Shown here: in pieces, positions 53,691 to 64,000 of the stretch
Numbering within the stretch: position 1 is the first letter of the stretch
How the letters are laid out: each line of letters begins with the position of its first letter
Source: Scortum barcoo
Taxonomy: Eukaryota > Chordata > Actinopteri > Centrarchiformes > Terapontidae
Assembly (NCBI GenBank): GCA_023238725.1
Contig: CM041544.1
Span: 5,042,001 to 5,106,000 of the forward strand
DNA: 64,000 nucleotides
Reading direction: 5' to 3'
Translations under genes and position numbers: made by a program
Notes under the pieces: model-generated
What the model was told of the DNA's origin: nothing
Seen by the model: only the letters and a program-made list of their open reading frames with translations
Databases searched by the model: none

Positions 53691-56600
53691 CCTGTCCACA
53701 GCAAGATCCACAGCAACAAAACAAGGCTTTACATGAATCCGATTGGGATGAATAGAATTTGGACCCCTCTCACTTGGGGTCCCGGTTGGTTACTAGGTCC
53801 TATGTGAACCTATGAAGACCTCAAGTTCAAGTATCAAAATGTTCATGTAAAATAAAATCCACCAACCAAGCTGGCAGAAGTTTCTATCCTCTGCAAAGAA
53901 GCAAGCTACATGCATGTCAGAGCCTTCTATTCTTCTAGCTGCAGATAAGTCAATAAGATGTTTCCAGCTATGATTGACGTGAAGAAACGCAGCTTTTATT
54001 GACTTTAAAAATGTGGAGGCTAAGACTTTAATAAAGCCAATGATATATGACTAAGCACAGTGGGTGGAAGCTTTATCCTGGGTGGGTTTGGTGAATACAT
54101 TTATTCTTTTTTTGGCTTGGTTCGCATCACATTCACACACAGTCACACACATCCACGTTTAGTAACTGCTCAGTATGACCTTGTCTTCAACTTTGATGCC
54201 TGGTGCAAATACTCAGGAGAAGATCCCCTCCAGATCCCAGTAAAGCACCATCTTGTTCCTGTCACTCTTCTGTCTTTCAGGACTGTATATGTTTTGAGCT
54301 CAAGATATCGTAAATGCACCTTCACAGACCACCCATAATGATATCAGACACACAAAAGCGACAATATCGGAACGTAATAAACTTTTTCATTTTTGCCAGT
54401 GAGTTCATCATAAGCCCAATAAGATAAAGATGACCACCAAAGCCATTACAGTTTTATTTGGCACAGCCGAAGGATTAGCGGGAAGGGATTAATATGGTAA
54501 AAGGAGGCCATAAATGTACGGCACTCTCCTCCTCTCCTTTTTCTGTGCTTTAATTTCCTTCCTAGATCCGCTAGATCTGCTCTGGCAATGCCCAAAGGCA
54601 TTTTTCCAAGCATAAAGTTTAAATGCAAAATGAGAGAACAGTCCATCGAAGACAATCACATCTCAAGACAATGCTAATGATGAGTTTAACCACATTTAAG
54701 CTAAGAGCCTCTTTGAATTTTCATGTATTCATTTTTTTAAATTGGTGTGTTATTTAACAAAATGGCATTATAAGTGACAATAACACCTTTTTCTTTTAAA
54801 CCATGCAGCACTTCCTGATTGTTCTTAAAGCCATTACAGTGTACAGGCTTTCATGATGATTTGCCATGTAAAGTTCTCAGTGCAGCGCTGGGTGATGAAT
54901 TTCATGTTGTTGTGTTTGTCCTGGCTGACAGGACATCCGTATTGGTTCGCCGCCTCCTTGCTGCAGGATTCAGCTGGAAGCAGAGCTTGTTGCATCATCT
55001 ACCACGGCGATGGGACCGTAGAAGCCCCATTATGCCGTTTAGACGCGTGTGTGCGGAGGTGATTCATCTCCAAAAGCTTTGTTCTTTCTCCTCAGCGTGA
55101 TCGGTCTTTGCTGTGCAGATAGCAGCGACCTCTCGACCCCTCCAGCGTCTCATTCATTTACACAACAGCAGGTGTGTATAGGTGCGGTGCGAAGGATGAT
55201 ATGCGTTATGCAGCCCAACGCCAGTGCGTAGAAAAAACTGTTATAGAGCTGCTGCCTGTGTGAAATGATAATGAGCAGATCTCAGACCGTGCTATAACTT
55301 GCATCATCATGCTCACAAGAAAATTTATAATTTACACTTTCCTGAGGGTTGATCAAATCACATATGAAAATTTAATTACGTATGCTTTTTTTTTTTGGGA
55401 TCTTTGAAATCTAAACAGTTTGATCTCTGCTGAAGAGGAGGTTGAGAGGGTGGTTAATCATGTTCCCAAGTGGAGGTCTGCAGCCAGCCATCCCACTGTA
55501 GCATGTTGTACTCTGGTTTTGCTGATGAATGACCCCCAGCTCCCCGCAGTCATGCATATTCATGCATGCCCATGTTGATGTGAAGGCACTTAACACATGA
55601 AGTGCCCGCGAGCCCCCTACTCTGCCACAGAGGAGAGACATTGTTAAGTCACTCAGATTCATAAGCAGGTAACCATGGAGACACTTAGACAGCGCTAGCT
55701 ATACCTTTATGCCACTGAATCATAAATGAGAAGAGGCACTATGGGCCAGCATATCTCAGTGGTTATTACTATCAGCTAATACACACTATGCATCATGTTG
55801 GAAAGGAGATACATATCTCAGATCTCTGTGTGTATGTTTGTTTGCGCTGCAGCAATTGGATTCATCACGGCACGAACTTCAACTGTTAGGGTCACACTCC
55901 GCGACATAATTATTTCATTCCAGTTAATCTGTCGAGTTCACCGTCTTCCCCTCAAACTGTTTGATGACATACGTTTACGAGATCAATACTTGGCCTTGGC
56001 TTGGCAAAATAGATGGATTGTCATAAGCACTACACACACACAGAAAATCAAATTGCGACTCAAAAGTAATTGAATGATTCAATCTGCGCAGCACACACAC
56101 ACACACACCAGTTCACATTCATTTCACCTCAGAGCTGAATCTCATATTACAATCTGAAAAGGCCTGAAAAGACAGAATTGTTCTACCCTCTCTCTCCTCA
56201 AATGGAGATCTACTTTAATCACGTTGCTCGACTGGAATGTATGCTTTCTGTTCAGATCTGCGGTTCTGACAGCAGTGCGACAGACGGACAAATTGTGACA
56301 TTTGATATCAGCGCAGTACAGTTGTCACTGGCTCGAGACACAGTGTGTCTGAAATAAAAACATGCGACAGGTGGAGGGGAAGTGAGAAATCTATCGATGA
56401 GTTAGAGCCTCAGCACGACCTTGAGCTTATAGCTGTGTTGTCCCTTTCTCACTCGGACCACTGACCCGAAATAAGTGAAGGCTAATCGGGGAGTAGCTGA
56501 AAAAAACAGAGGTGTTAGACGTACTGAATTAAGGGGGAGCTCATACCTTTATCCATCCAGCAGTTCAAACACAGAGGACGGGACCCTGCGGCCTAATCCA

Positions 56601-56813
56601 AAGTTATGACTGTGTTTCACCTCTCGGGCAGTGCTCGCACACCCACTTTGTGTGATAGCCAACTGTTATTGCTGCACCAAATGACCGCCCATTAATCCTG
56701 TCTCCCTGCCCTGCAGCTGAGTCAAACTTGAGAAGCGTGAGCGTGGGAGAGAAAATGTGGCGATAGTAAAGCACGACCTGGACCGACTCCAAAAAGACCA
56801 CATGACTGTTTGT

Positions 56814-56835
56814 TGTGTGTGTGTGTGTGTGTGTG
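56814..56835. repeat. (GT)n microsatellite
   Basis: About eleven GT units. Confidence 0.9.
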
Positions 56836-57670
56836 CAGGTGGGTGGGTTGGTTTGGCTGAAGTTCTTACTCAACAGATGGTAAAATAGGTATATTGTTAT
56901 GGGCCGAATACTGACTCTTTTCTTGGGATTCCAGTCATGCCAATTGGATCTTATTCACAAACAAGCCAATTATAGCTCATTCAGCAGTATTCAGAGTGAG
57001 CATGTTGGCGAATAAACAGGTAATGAATGGTTTAGAGAGTGAATGAATACATGAATAGATAAAAGGCCCGGGGTTTGTCATTGGCTCTCTCCGTTCGCAC
57101 TTACTGGAGAGCTCCTTCCTCACCTCAAATAGACAAAAATATGAATGTTATTTACTCACTGACATGTTCAGTCTTTAACTCTGTCTGCTCCTTAAAACAG
57201 AGACACAGATGTCATGTTTTCAGTATTAATTTCAATTGATTGAGTATTCGTAAAACCTTATATTAATATTATTTACCTATCACATTTGTTTTGTCTTGAG
57301 CTGCCTATATTTCCCACGTCAACGCTTCCAGAGGCTAAGACCAAAGAGTAAAGACACAATCCCTCTCTGTCAGTACATTACCTAAACTGAAATTGAACTC
57401 AAATGTAAACTGAAGAACAACGATGCAGTCAAATTTCCTCTCAAAGACAATAAAGATTAAATTATACTAAAGGGTTGGATCGTCAAAATTGCCAAACATA
57501 TTCTCTCAAATACTCCCAGTAGTATTCAGCTGTGCAGATAGCTTTTATTTTATTTCTTCAGATCTTTAGAAACCCCTTGGTTGGAACATTTACCACCTCT
57601 ATAATAACGTGGTAGCCTGACAAGCAGAGACGCAGTGATAGAAGTAGTTATACTTAACAACCACTGTCAC

Positions 57671-57702
57671 GTGTGTGTGTGTGTATGTGTGTGTGTGTGT
57701 GT
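57671..57702. repeat. (GT)n microsatellite with one interruption
   Basis: GT units interrupted once by gtat near the middle. Confidence 0.9.
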
Positions 57703-58240
57703 ATCCCACCCTCACTCTGTGTCAGAAAGTAAATAAAAGAATGTAAACCCAGTTACCATGTGAAACATAATTTAAGTGCAATATGGACTGATGCATCATT
57801 GGTGTTATCAGTAGTTGATATCAGACACTGAACTATCAAAATAAAACCTTAGACTGCCTGTGAGCTTGGCTTTAAGTTAACCTTTGTCACAGTGATCAAA
57901 AATTTAAGAGATGTTGTTTCGGTCAGTTAACCACCTGAACAGCTTCATTGATCTCATCCACACTTGATACTATCAGGCTCGCCAAGCCTTGATTGGCTCA
58001 GTTATTTCCCAAACAGCAATCAACCATCCCACAAAATTGGAACTGTTGCCACAACCAAGTATCCCAGTGTGCACTTTTGTAGCGTGGTATATGGTTTAGT
58101 GCAGGTGACAAGAGTTTATGTCCCCGCTGCAGACGTCTCATTAACCCTCAGGAGTTCACGGACGCGCCAGCGCATCCAAATTATGGGACTGATTTGCGAT
58201 GATGTAGCAAAAAGATGCGGCATCGTGTCGAACTCCATAC

Positions 58241-58350
58241 CAGTTTTTACATCGTGTTGATAAGCCGAGTAAAAACAGACTTATGATAAATTATTTACGC
58301 AGTGTTTTTTCCTGAATATCGCTATCAAGTTTGGTGCAGGAAGACGCAGC
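58241..58350. repeat. Internal direct repeat of piggyBac-like element, copy A
   Basis: Matches copy B about 180 bases downstream through shared words atcgtgttgata, aacagactt, gataa, cctgaatat/cctaaatat, and tttggtgcagga. Confidence 0.7.
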
Positions 58351-58420
58351 AGACAGACGCTGTCTCACTGAGTCTCCATTTCAAACTGTGTCAAAAGTGC
58401 AGACTTCAAACTATATACTA

Positions 58421-58531
58421 GTTATTTTTTAATCGTGTTGATATGCCAAGTGAAACAGACTTGTGATAATTTGGTTATGTTGTGCTTTTGCCTAAATATT
58501 GCCATCACGTTTGGTGCAGGAGGAAACGGCA
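58421..58531. repeat. Internal direct repeat of piggyBac-like element, copy B
   Basis: Counterpart of copy A, with several substitutions, so the duplication is not recent. Confidence 0.7.
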
Positions 58532-60194
58532 AACATGGGCTATTGTAAGGAAAGTGCTAAACACTTATTGACCTAATCAATATTACATTTATATATACTT
58601 TATAATATATTAAATGTTTTTTATTACAAAGTTTTTATCATATATATATCCCCTGATAAATACAACCCATGCTGCTGTACATACTGCATACTGTATGTAC
58701 TGTACATAATACACTGTCATACACACCTTGTAAATAGTTGTACATTAAACGCCTGAGGCATTGCCTGCATTTTAACGTAAATAGTTGTAAATAACTTTGG
58801 CCAATTATACCCTGGTCTCCAGAGGGTTAAAATCCTCCCTTATACCAGCTTCTTTGCATAACCAAGTTTTTTAGTTGTCCATACCTTACCACTTTACAAA
58901 AACTTAACATGCTGTAATTGGAATGTACACAAAATGCAAAAAAAAAATGTATGTTATATTTTAAAAATTCATTCAACATAATCAGTGGTTTTGCAGCATC
59001 ATTCATTAGTTTGTCCGGAAGGATGCTTTCCATAAACTGTGTTCCTAAATCCACAGACCTCACTGCGAAGTTTTCACCGATACTACTTTCCATCCATCCA
59101 CCACAGATAAGTTACAGTGTGTTATTTTGTGAGTTGGGCGAAGTGACGCTTTAAGAATAAACAGGGGATGACTCACAGGAATGTTTTTTTCTTTGTGCGC
59201 CCAAATTGTTTCTTATCATTACAGTGCTGTGTGAAAATATGTACTTTCCAGAGGCATCGTGCACTGAGTCACACTCATCTCTGCCTTCACTAATAATGGG
59301 CATGGAGGCCACATTGACGTGGCATCAGGAGACTGATGAGACAAACTCTTACGTTATATTTGTGGATGTGGAGGGTGCTTAAAATGGCCAATGAGGTTCT
59401 GTGGAGGGAATCATATTTCTGCATTAATTAGTGCTGAAAATCTGTGAATTTCCCTTCTAAGATCTGTTTTGTCTCAAACACTTGGCTCCTTTTGGCTCAT
59501 TATCAATCACCCTGCAGCTAATATATTAGTTATGCTTTTACACACAATAAATCCATTAATTTGTGATCCACAATGCTTTTTTTAATCAAACAATGTTGCC
59601 CATCTGTTGCAGCCTTTTGGCTGTTTTTGTTAGGAACCGACCCTGTGATGTGACAGTTTGAGTCAGAGCTGAATAAGGCGAGTGTAGCTGACAGATGAAG
59701 CACAGCCCTGCCTCTCCAAAGAGCCTGATTTCCTGCTTCAAATCTGCTCAAATGACCCCCCCACTCCCCCACCCCCAACTGACCAGCACAACCCGTCTAG
59801 GGGAAACAGACTCTTGTTGGCATGGCAACCGTGTAGGACTGTTTTTAATTCCTCTCGATAAGTAATGCTAACAACGCTACGACATAATAATGCTCAAGAG
59901 GAAAACGCCTTTTAAGCTGCAACCATGGCAATCACTTTTGTAGAATTATGTTTCCTTTGTTCATATTTTTAATGTCGGGCAATACAAACACATTCAAACC
60001 TCGAAAGCAGCTCCAACAGAGGCGTGTGTACAAGGTCTTGCTAAATGTTGCTTTCTGAGCAAACTGTGATTTATTTCTAGACTCTAAACCGTCATGGGTA
60101 GAAATGGCCCCCTGAAGTTTCCTGATGTCTACCTATTTGTCATGGTCATTGTGTCTTTGACCACGTCTGCGATGACAGGACTGCCAATGATTAC

Positions 60195-60214
60195 AAAAAA
60201 AAAAAAAAAAAAAA
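60195..60214. repeat. Poly-A run
   Basis: Twenty uninterrupted A. No retroposon body with target duplication was found beside it. Confidence 0.9.
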
Positions 60215-61956
60215 TTATGCAAATCTCCCATCGTGCTTGTCAGCAGTTCTTCTCGGCTGGGGCAGAGCTCAGCAAGCTGCCCTTTGAGCTAAATTCATTT
60301 CATTTATAGTTAATTTTCAAGTTGCCGCCTGCGCAAATAAATAAATTTATCTCTCCCACAGATATATCTACAAAGGCACAGAGCTGCTTTTTCTAATTTT
60401 GGATTATACAATAAGAACACTTACTGCCTCTCTTAATTTGCACCTCTTTGTCTAAACACATTCGACAGTAATCCGCCTGTGAAGTCAAGGAGCCGCGTTT
60501 AAGTGTGATGTTTGCGCTGTGATTTGGTGGCAGCCCCGGGTCAAACACCGCTGTTGTGTTTTGCCCTGCAGGCTGTTATGCAGCTTTGTGGTTCTATCAA
60601 GCAGGAGCCGTGCATCAAGGAGCAGGTGGAGGAGGATGGAGGGAGGGAGGCGCATGAGAGGGAACAGCCTGAAATAGGAGGTGACTGCTGACATTCACCT
60701 TGATGCCCTCTGTAAGGAAAGGAATATGTGGAGGGGGGGGGAAGAATGATCCTGAGGGCTAGAGCGCGAGAAGGAGGGGACTGTGTGATTATGGTTACTA
60801 AGGCTACAGCATGCTGCCTTGGTTGAAAAGGGAGGGGCTTGGAGGAAGGTCAGACAGCTGAGGTACAATCGGCTAAATCAACTCTGAAGTGTGAGGTCCC
60901 CGGTGGTGTTGGGGTTGAGGAAATGTAGCTGTTTAGGTTGCTCAGGAGGAACATAGATTGTCGCTTAGAACGGGACCTTGCGTGCGCCGTGGCTTGTAGC
61001 ACACCCTCTGGGCCGTAAATCCCTTTGATACACCACATAAAAGAGGATAAAAGATGTAAAAAGAGATGGGGAGACAAGTATACGAGATAAGATTTCTTTT
61101 TGTGAGTTGCACGCATTGAAAACCCCCCCTCCCCCGGGCATGAAGGTCACCTGGCATCTCTGTTAGCTGCCCGGGAAGGGACCCCTCGGATAGCGTGCCG
61201 GTCCTGTGTTTAGCTCTCTCACTTGTCACAGAGGCTCAAATCCTCTCCGCCTCTATCTCTGATGTCTGTATCCTATGACGTCTTGGAAACAGACTGCTGA
61301 GCTTAAGCTGTTTGGAGAAAGGAAATGATGCAACATAAATTTCAAGGCGAGGATTCTCTGTCTTTCTTCCTCTCCCCACACAAACACACGCCGCGAGATG
61401 AAAATCAATAGCCTTCAAGAGCGAGTCAATGCAGAAACTAATAGCTAACAAACCCAATACGGTATAATCACCACCGGCTCCTCACACACGGCAGGTGTAA
61501 TGTAAAGGAATTGTGCTTAAGCACGCCGTTGCTCTTTGTCACCTCACTAGAATTATTTTCCAGGATAATAGAAGGGCCAGGAGCATCAAAACAACCCAGG
61601 TTCTTGTATCCATGGGGGCCGCACCCACATTTAATATAAAACACAACAGCCCCGTGGCATGAGAAACATAAGAACGGACAAAGGAGCTCGTGTTTAACTT
61701 GAGTAAGAAATTTGGCCACCTTTCTCCTTGACATTGATTGCGGCCGAACGTCTGACTAAGCAGCTCCCCGTTAACTGTAAGGGCACTTTATGGGCATGCA
61801 CATTCATCTTGGACAGGAAGCTTCCCTCCCCTTTAGGCTCAAAGTGCTGATCCTCTCACACTGGAGGGCGACGCCATCGAAAGCTGAACAAAAGAGACTT
61901 CATTTGGAAAAGCCGGCCGCCCACGAAACGCAATCATTATCTTTGCTATGAGCGTG

Positions 61957-61979
61957 CATCACCATCATCATCATCATCA
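61957..61979. repeat. (CAT)n triplet run
   Basis: About seven CAT/ATC units, one interrupted. Confidence 0.85.
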
Positions 61980-63270
61980 GCCCTGTCATTAGCATCAGTC
62001 TCCATTAGGGTCACTTGCTGGATAAATACGTGGGGACCTTCCTGTCTTTGCTTCTTCCTTGAAATCTGCTCAAGGCACAGAAATGAGTTAATAACCTCGG
62101 CTGTTGTGTTGTGTTCATAATAAATCAGCATCGAGGATATCAGTCTGTTTTGTGCACTAAAGTGTCTCAGACCCCGATGAAGGTCACTGAATACAAGAAT
62201 AGCACTTTTCTGAGAAAATGGCAGCTGAGATCACGTGTGTAGGAGCCTCTCCGTTTAAACACTGTGTTTGACGCACAATGTATCTCCCCTTCTCTCTTTT
62301 TCTATATGAAATATTGAGTACATTAGAGCCTGTGCAGTTACATCAGCTGATAGGATGCGTGGAGGGGATTGGGTGGCCACATGTGCGGCTCTTACATGCT
62401 GACAGCACCACTTTGGAGGCTTTTTTTCTGATTAAGCTTGATCTTTTGGCAGGGCTGAGTGCTGCCTGTCCTGTCCTAAGTGCAGTCAGTCACCGGTCCA
62501 CACACCCTTGAACAACATATCTGTCCACCAGGGGCATCAAATCACTAAACCTTGAGCGGTGGCAAAGTTCCCGCAAAAAAAAAAGGCTGGATCCTGATTT
62601 TTAGCACAGATGTTCTCGGGACAGAATGGACATCGACTCCTGACTGCTGTGATCTGTTGAGTGTGCAGAGTTATTAGCTACGGGTCACAACAGATCAGAG
62701 GGATTGTGGGTCTTGAATGCAGCTCTGATGGGATATTTTGTGATGGTGTGGCAGCCCAGGGGATTCACAGGGTTGTTCCGCTTGCAGTTAAAAATCAAGT
62801 TTACAAGCTGAGTTTGGATCCACCTGTACTCAAAGATGGCGTGTGCCTACACCTTGACATACCCAAGCCATCCTTTTCTCCTAGAAACCCCCTCCCCCCT
62901 TTTTTTCCCCCAAATATTACCATGGCTGTTTTTTTCGGGGGTTCTCCAGTGTTTATAATGGTGAAAAGAAGATAAAGTCAGACCGGTTGTCTCTTTAAAT
63001 CAAGCTGCAGTGTTGATGTGCCCTCAAGCTGAAATGGTAAGAACCATTTCCACCTCTGCGGCAGGGAGCCTGACCAAATAGGCGCACTAGAGCGCTTCAA
63101 ACGTGATTCTCATTCCCTTGGTCACTTGTGGTCTATGGTCGCCTCCACTCCTGGAGAGGAAAGCAATTTGTCAGTCTTTTTCTATGGGAGTTTTTTTTCT
63201 TCCTCTTCCTGCGCATCGCGGAGACATTATTTAATTTTTATTTTCCTCTCTTTTTTTGTTCCATCCGCAG

Positions 63271-63481
63271 AACTCAGTGGCAGTCGCCTCAATCCATTTA
63301 CCGCTGGCTGGTACGCCTGTATCCTCCTCTGCGCTGCAATCTGTTGATAACTCCACTTGCAAGCTGCAGTTTATCGTGTTTCGCAATGGGAAACTCTTTC
63401 CTTGCACGGGGAATTCGTCAAATCTCGCAGACGATGGGAAGCGGAGGAGCGTTTCAACACCAGTTGCTTTCACCAAATTAG
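63271..63481 (+). CDS. adgra1: ADGRA exon: GAIN domain beta part, before the GPS
   Basis: The acceptor is ttttttgttccatccgcag and the donor is GTAAGA at 63482. The exon starts in phase 0 with NSVAVASIHLPLAG and ends one base into a codon after FTKL. It encodes the GAIN subdomain B segment NSVAVASI, CKLQFIVFRNGKLFP, and NLADDGKRRSVSTPVAFTKL, which is highly characteristic of ADGRA receptors. NST and NSS are sequons. The exon that would carry the GPS and first transmembrane helix is not in the window. The open frame continues past the donor through CA repeats, but the family similarity stops at the splice site. Confidence 0.93.
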
Positions 63482-63550
63482 GTAAGAGGAAATCCATTTT
63501 TATCACCATGCCTGTGATGTCAACGCTGTGTGCTGTACTGACTACATGCT

Positions 63551-63584
63551 TACACACGCACACACGCACGCACACACACACACG
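63551..63584. repeat. Imperfect (CA)n tract
   Basis: CA units interrupted by CG steps (cacacgcacacacgcacg), ending in a pure stretch. Confidence 0.85.
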
Positions 63585-63871
63585 CCGTCCACCAGTTTGC
63601 TCTGCGCAACACGTTGACACACAATCTCCACGAGCCCACGGTGTAGCCAAAATAAAGCCCAGCTCCATCACCCTGCTGCCGCTGATCTCAGCCCTGTGGG
63701 TGAACCCACTGCGGAAACACACCGCCCCGCCGCGCGCCTCTCTCCGGACAAATGGCCACTTTCTGCTTTTCTGTCTGACATTAAAGTTCACCTGCCACAC
63801 TTCACACAACTGCAGCCACAGTCTGCCCACGCGTGTCTCACCCGCCGCGCGTGCTGTTGCATGCCACGAGG

Positions 63872-63893
63872 TTTGTGTGTGTGTGTGTGTGTG
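63872..63893. repeat. (GT)n microsatellite
   Basis: About eleven GT units, followed within 30 bases by a long poly-T run. Confidence 0.9.
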
Positions 63894-64000
63894 GACGTGC
63901 GCCCGGGTCCACGCTCCTTTTTTTTTTTTTTTTTTTGTTTGCCACAGCACTTAGAGACTTTTCCACTCGGTCTCCCTAACTGAATGCCTTGCTCTTCCTT

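Larger units (their letters stand above)
52858..58140 (+). other. 42-kb intron, between MITE and piggyBac-like element
   Basis: It holds a 14-bp tandem duplication (52897-52924), an AAGTC-rich degenerate stretch (53370-53690), short CA tracts (56092-56108) and GT tracts (56814-56835, 57671-57702). No gene is recognised. Confidence 0.6.
58145..58826. mobile_element. piggyBac-like non-autonomous transposon (TTAA target site)
   Basis: TTAA stands directly outside each end, at 58141-58144 and 58827-58830. Inside, the left end is ccctcaggag and the right end on the minus strand is ccctctggag, an inverted repeat with one mismatch in ten. TTAA duplication with CCC-starting ends is the hallmark of the piggyBac superfamily. 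The 682-bp interior encodes no transposase. It includes two diverged direct copies of a segment of about 110 bp (58241-58350 and 58421-58531), each with atcgtgttgata, aacagactt and tttggtgcagga. Confidence 0.8.
58831..63270 (+). other. End of the 42-kb intron
   Basis: It contains a 20-base poly-A run (60195-60214), G- or C-rich runs (about 59756-59777, 60731-60741), a CAT-triplet run (61957-61979) and the pyrimidine-rich acceptor of the next exon. No gene is recognised. Confidence 0.6.
4861..63481 (+). other. adgra1: Partial gene body: ADGRA-family adhesion GPCR, seven internal exons
   Basis: Seven plus-strand exons with AG acceptors and GT donors join in consistent phase into an ectodomain segment ordered Ig-like, HRM, GAIN, as in the ADGRA group of adhesion GPCRs. 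Family members are plasma-membrane receptors; ADGRA2 acts with Reck in Wnt7 signalling and ADGRA3 has planar-polarity roles, while ADGRA1 is a poorly understood, mainly neural receptor. Signature pieces are LIPSQRQ and GDRLP in the Ig start, NNKGDFRWPKTLAG at the HRM, KAWRRC, MDVIF, IVQC, and FRNGKLFP with DDGKRR in the GAIN part. Some pieces resemble ADGRA2 (WEC, VLETSA, KNSVAVASI) and others ADGRA3 (GKLFP, NLADDGKRR). That mixture, with only moderate identity to either, makes ADGRA1 the best guess. This assignment is inferred from memory of the family, not from a search. The first and last exons of the gene lie outside the window. Confidence 0.85.
63482..64000 (+). other. Intron start after the last exon, CpG-dense
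   Basis: It begins with GTAAGA. It holds a CA tract (63551-63584), a GT tract (63872-63893) and a poly-T run (63918-63936). I count 28 CpG dinucleotides in 63541-63920, far denser than the intron before it. No exon is supported before the window ends. Confidence 0.7.

Noticed and set aside
63231..63950. 239-codon minus-strand open frame
   Set aside because: It is the antisense of the ADGRA exon at 63271-63481 extended through GT and poly-A/T runs. It has repeat-derived low-complexity protein and no recognisable domain.
63482..63954. Continuation of the plus-strand frame beyond the last exon
   Set aside because: Family similarity stops exactly at the GTAAGA donor, and the continuation translates CA/GT repeats.

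Overview
The window is animal nuclear DNA, almost certainly from a ray-finned (teleost) fish. It has short coding exons with canonical GT-AG splice sites spread over tens of kilobases, many (CA)n/(GT)n and poly-A/T tracts, and several repeats of teleost type: a tRNA-derived SINE, hAT- and piggyBac-like non-autonomous elements, a solo LTR and foldback MITEs. There are no bacterial operons, CRISPR arrays, rRNA genes or genuine tRNA genes. Nearly all long open frames are chance frames in non-coding DNA.

The only gene I can support is a plus-strand adhesion GPCR of the ADGRA (GPR123/124/125) family. Seven consecutive internal exons lie at 4861-5081, 15061-15225, 18094-18313, 18814-18963, 20559-20720, 21054-21287 and 63271-63481. 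They encode the Ig-like domain, the hormone-receptor (HRM) domain and much of the GAIN domain. The signal peptide and leucine-rich repeats must lie upstream of the window. The GPS, seven-transmembrane helices and cytoplasmic tail must lie downstream. All exon phases join correctly. Recalled human ADGRA2 and ADGRA3 sequences match about equally well and only moderately, so I infer the third paralogue, adgra1 (GPR123). It would carry the full ectodomain that mammalian ADGRA1 lacks.

Layout: 1-4860 is upstream intron. 4861-21287 holds six exons, with a 10-kb intron carrying a SINE and an 812-bp hAT-like element, and a 2.9-kb intron carrying a foldback MITE. 21288-63270 is one 42-kb intron that splits the GAIN-domain coding sequence. 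It contains a 515-bp solo LTR with 5-bp target duplication, a second foldback MITE, a decayed SINE, a 682-bp piggyBac-like element and microsatellites. 63271-63481 is the last exon, followed by a CpG-dense stretch.

The main points for follow-up are two single-base frameshifts inside the Ig exon (assembly error or real lesion), the likely long-form ADGRA1, the CpG-rich patch beside the last exon as a possible start for a short form, a BED-zinc-finger relic with an in-frame stop inside the hAT-like element, and an internal duplication in the piggyBac-like element. I found no convincing evidence of a wholly new biological system.
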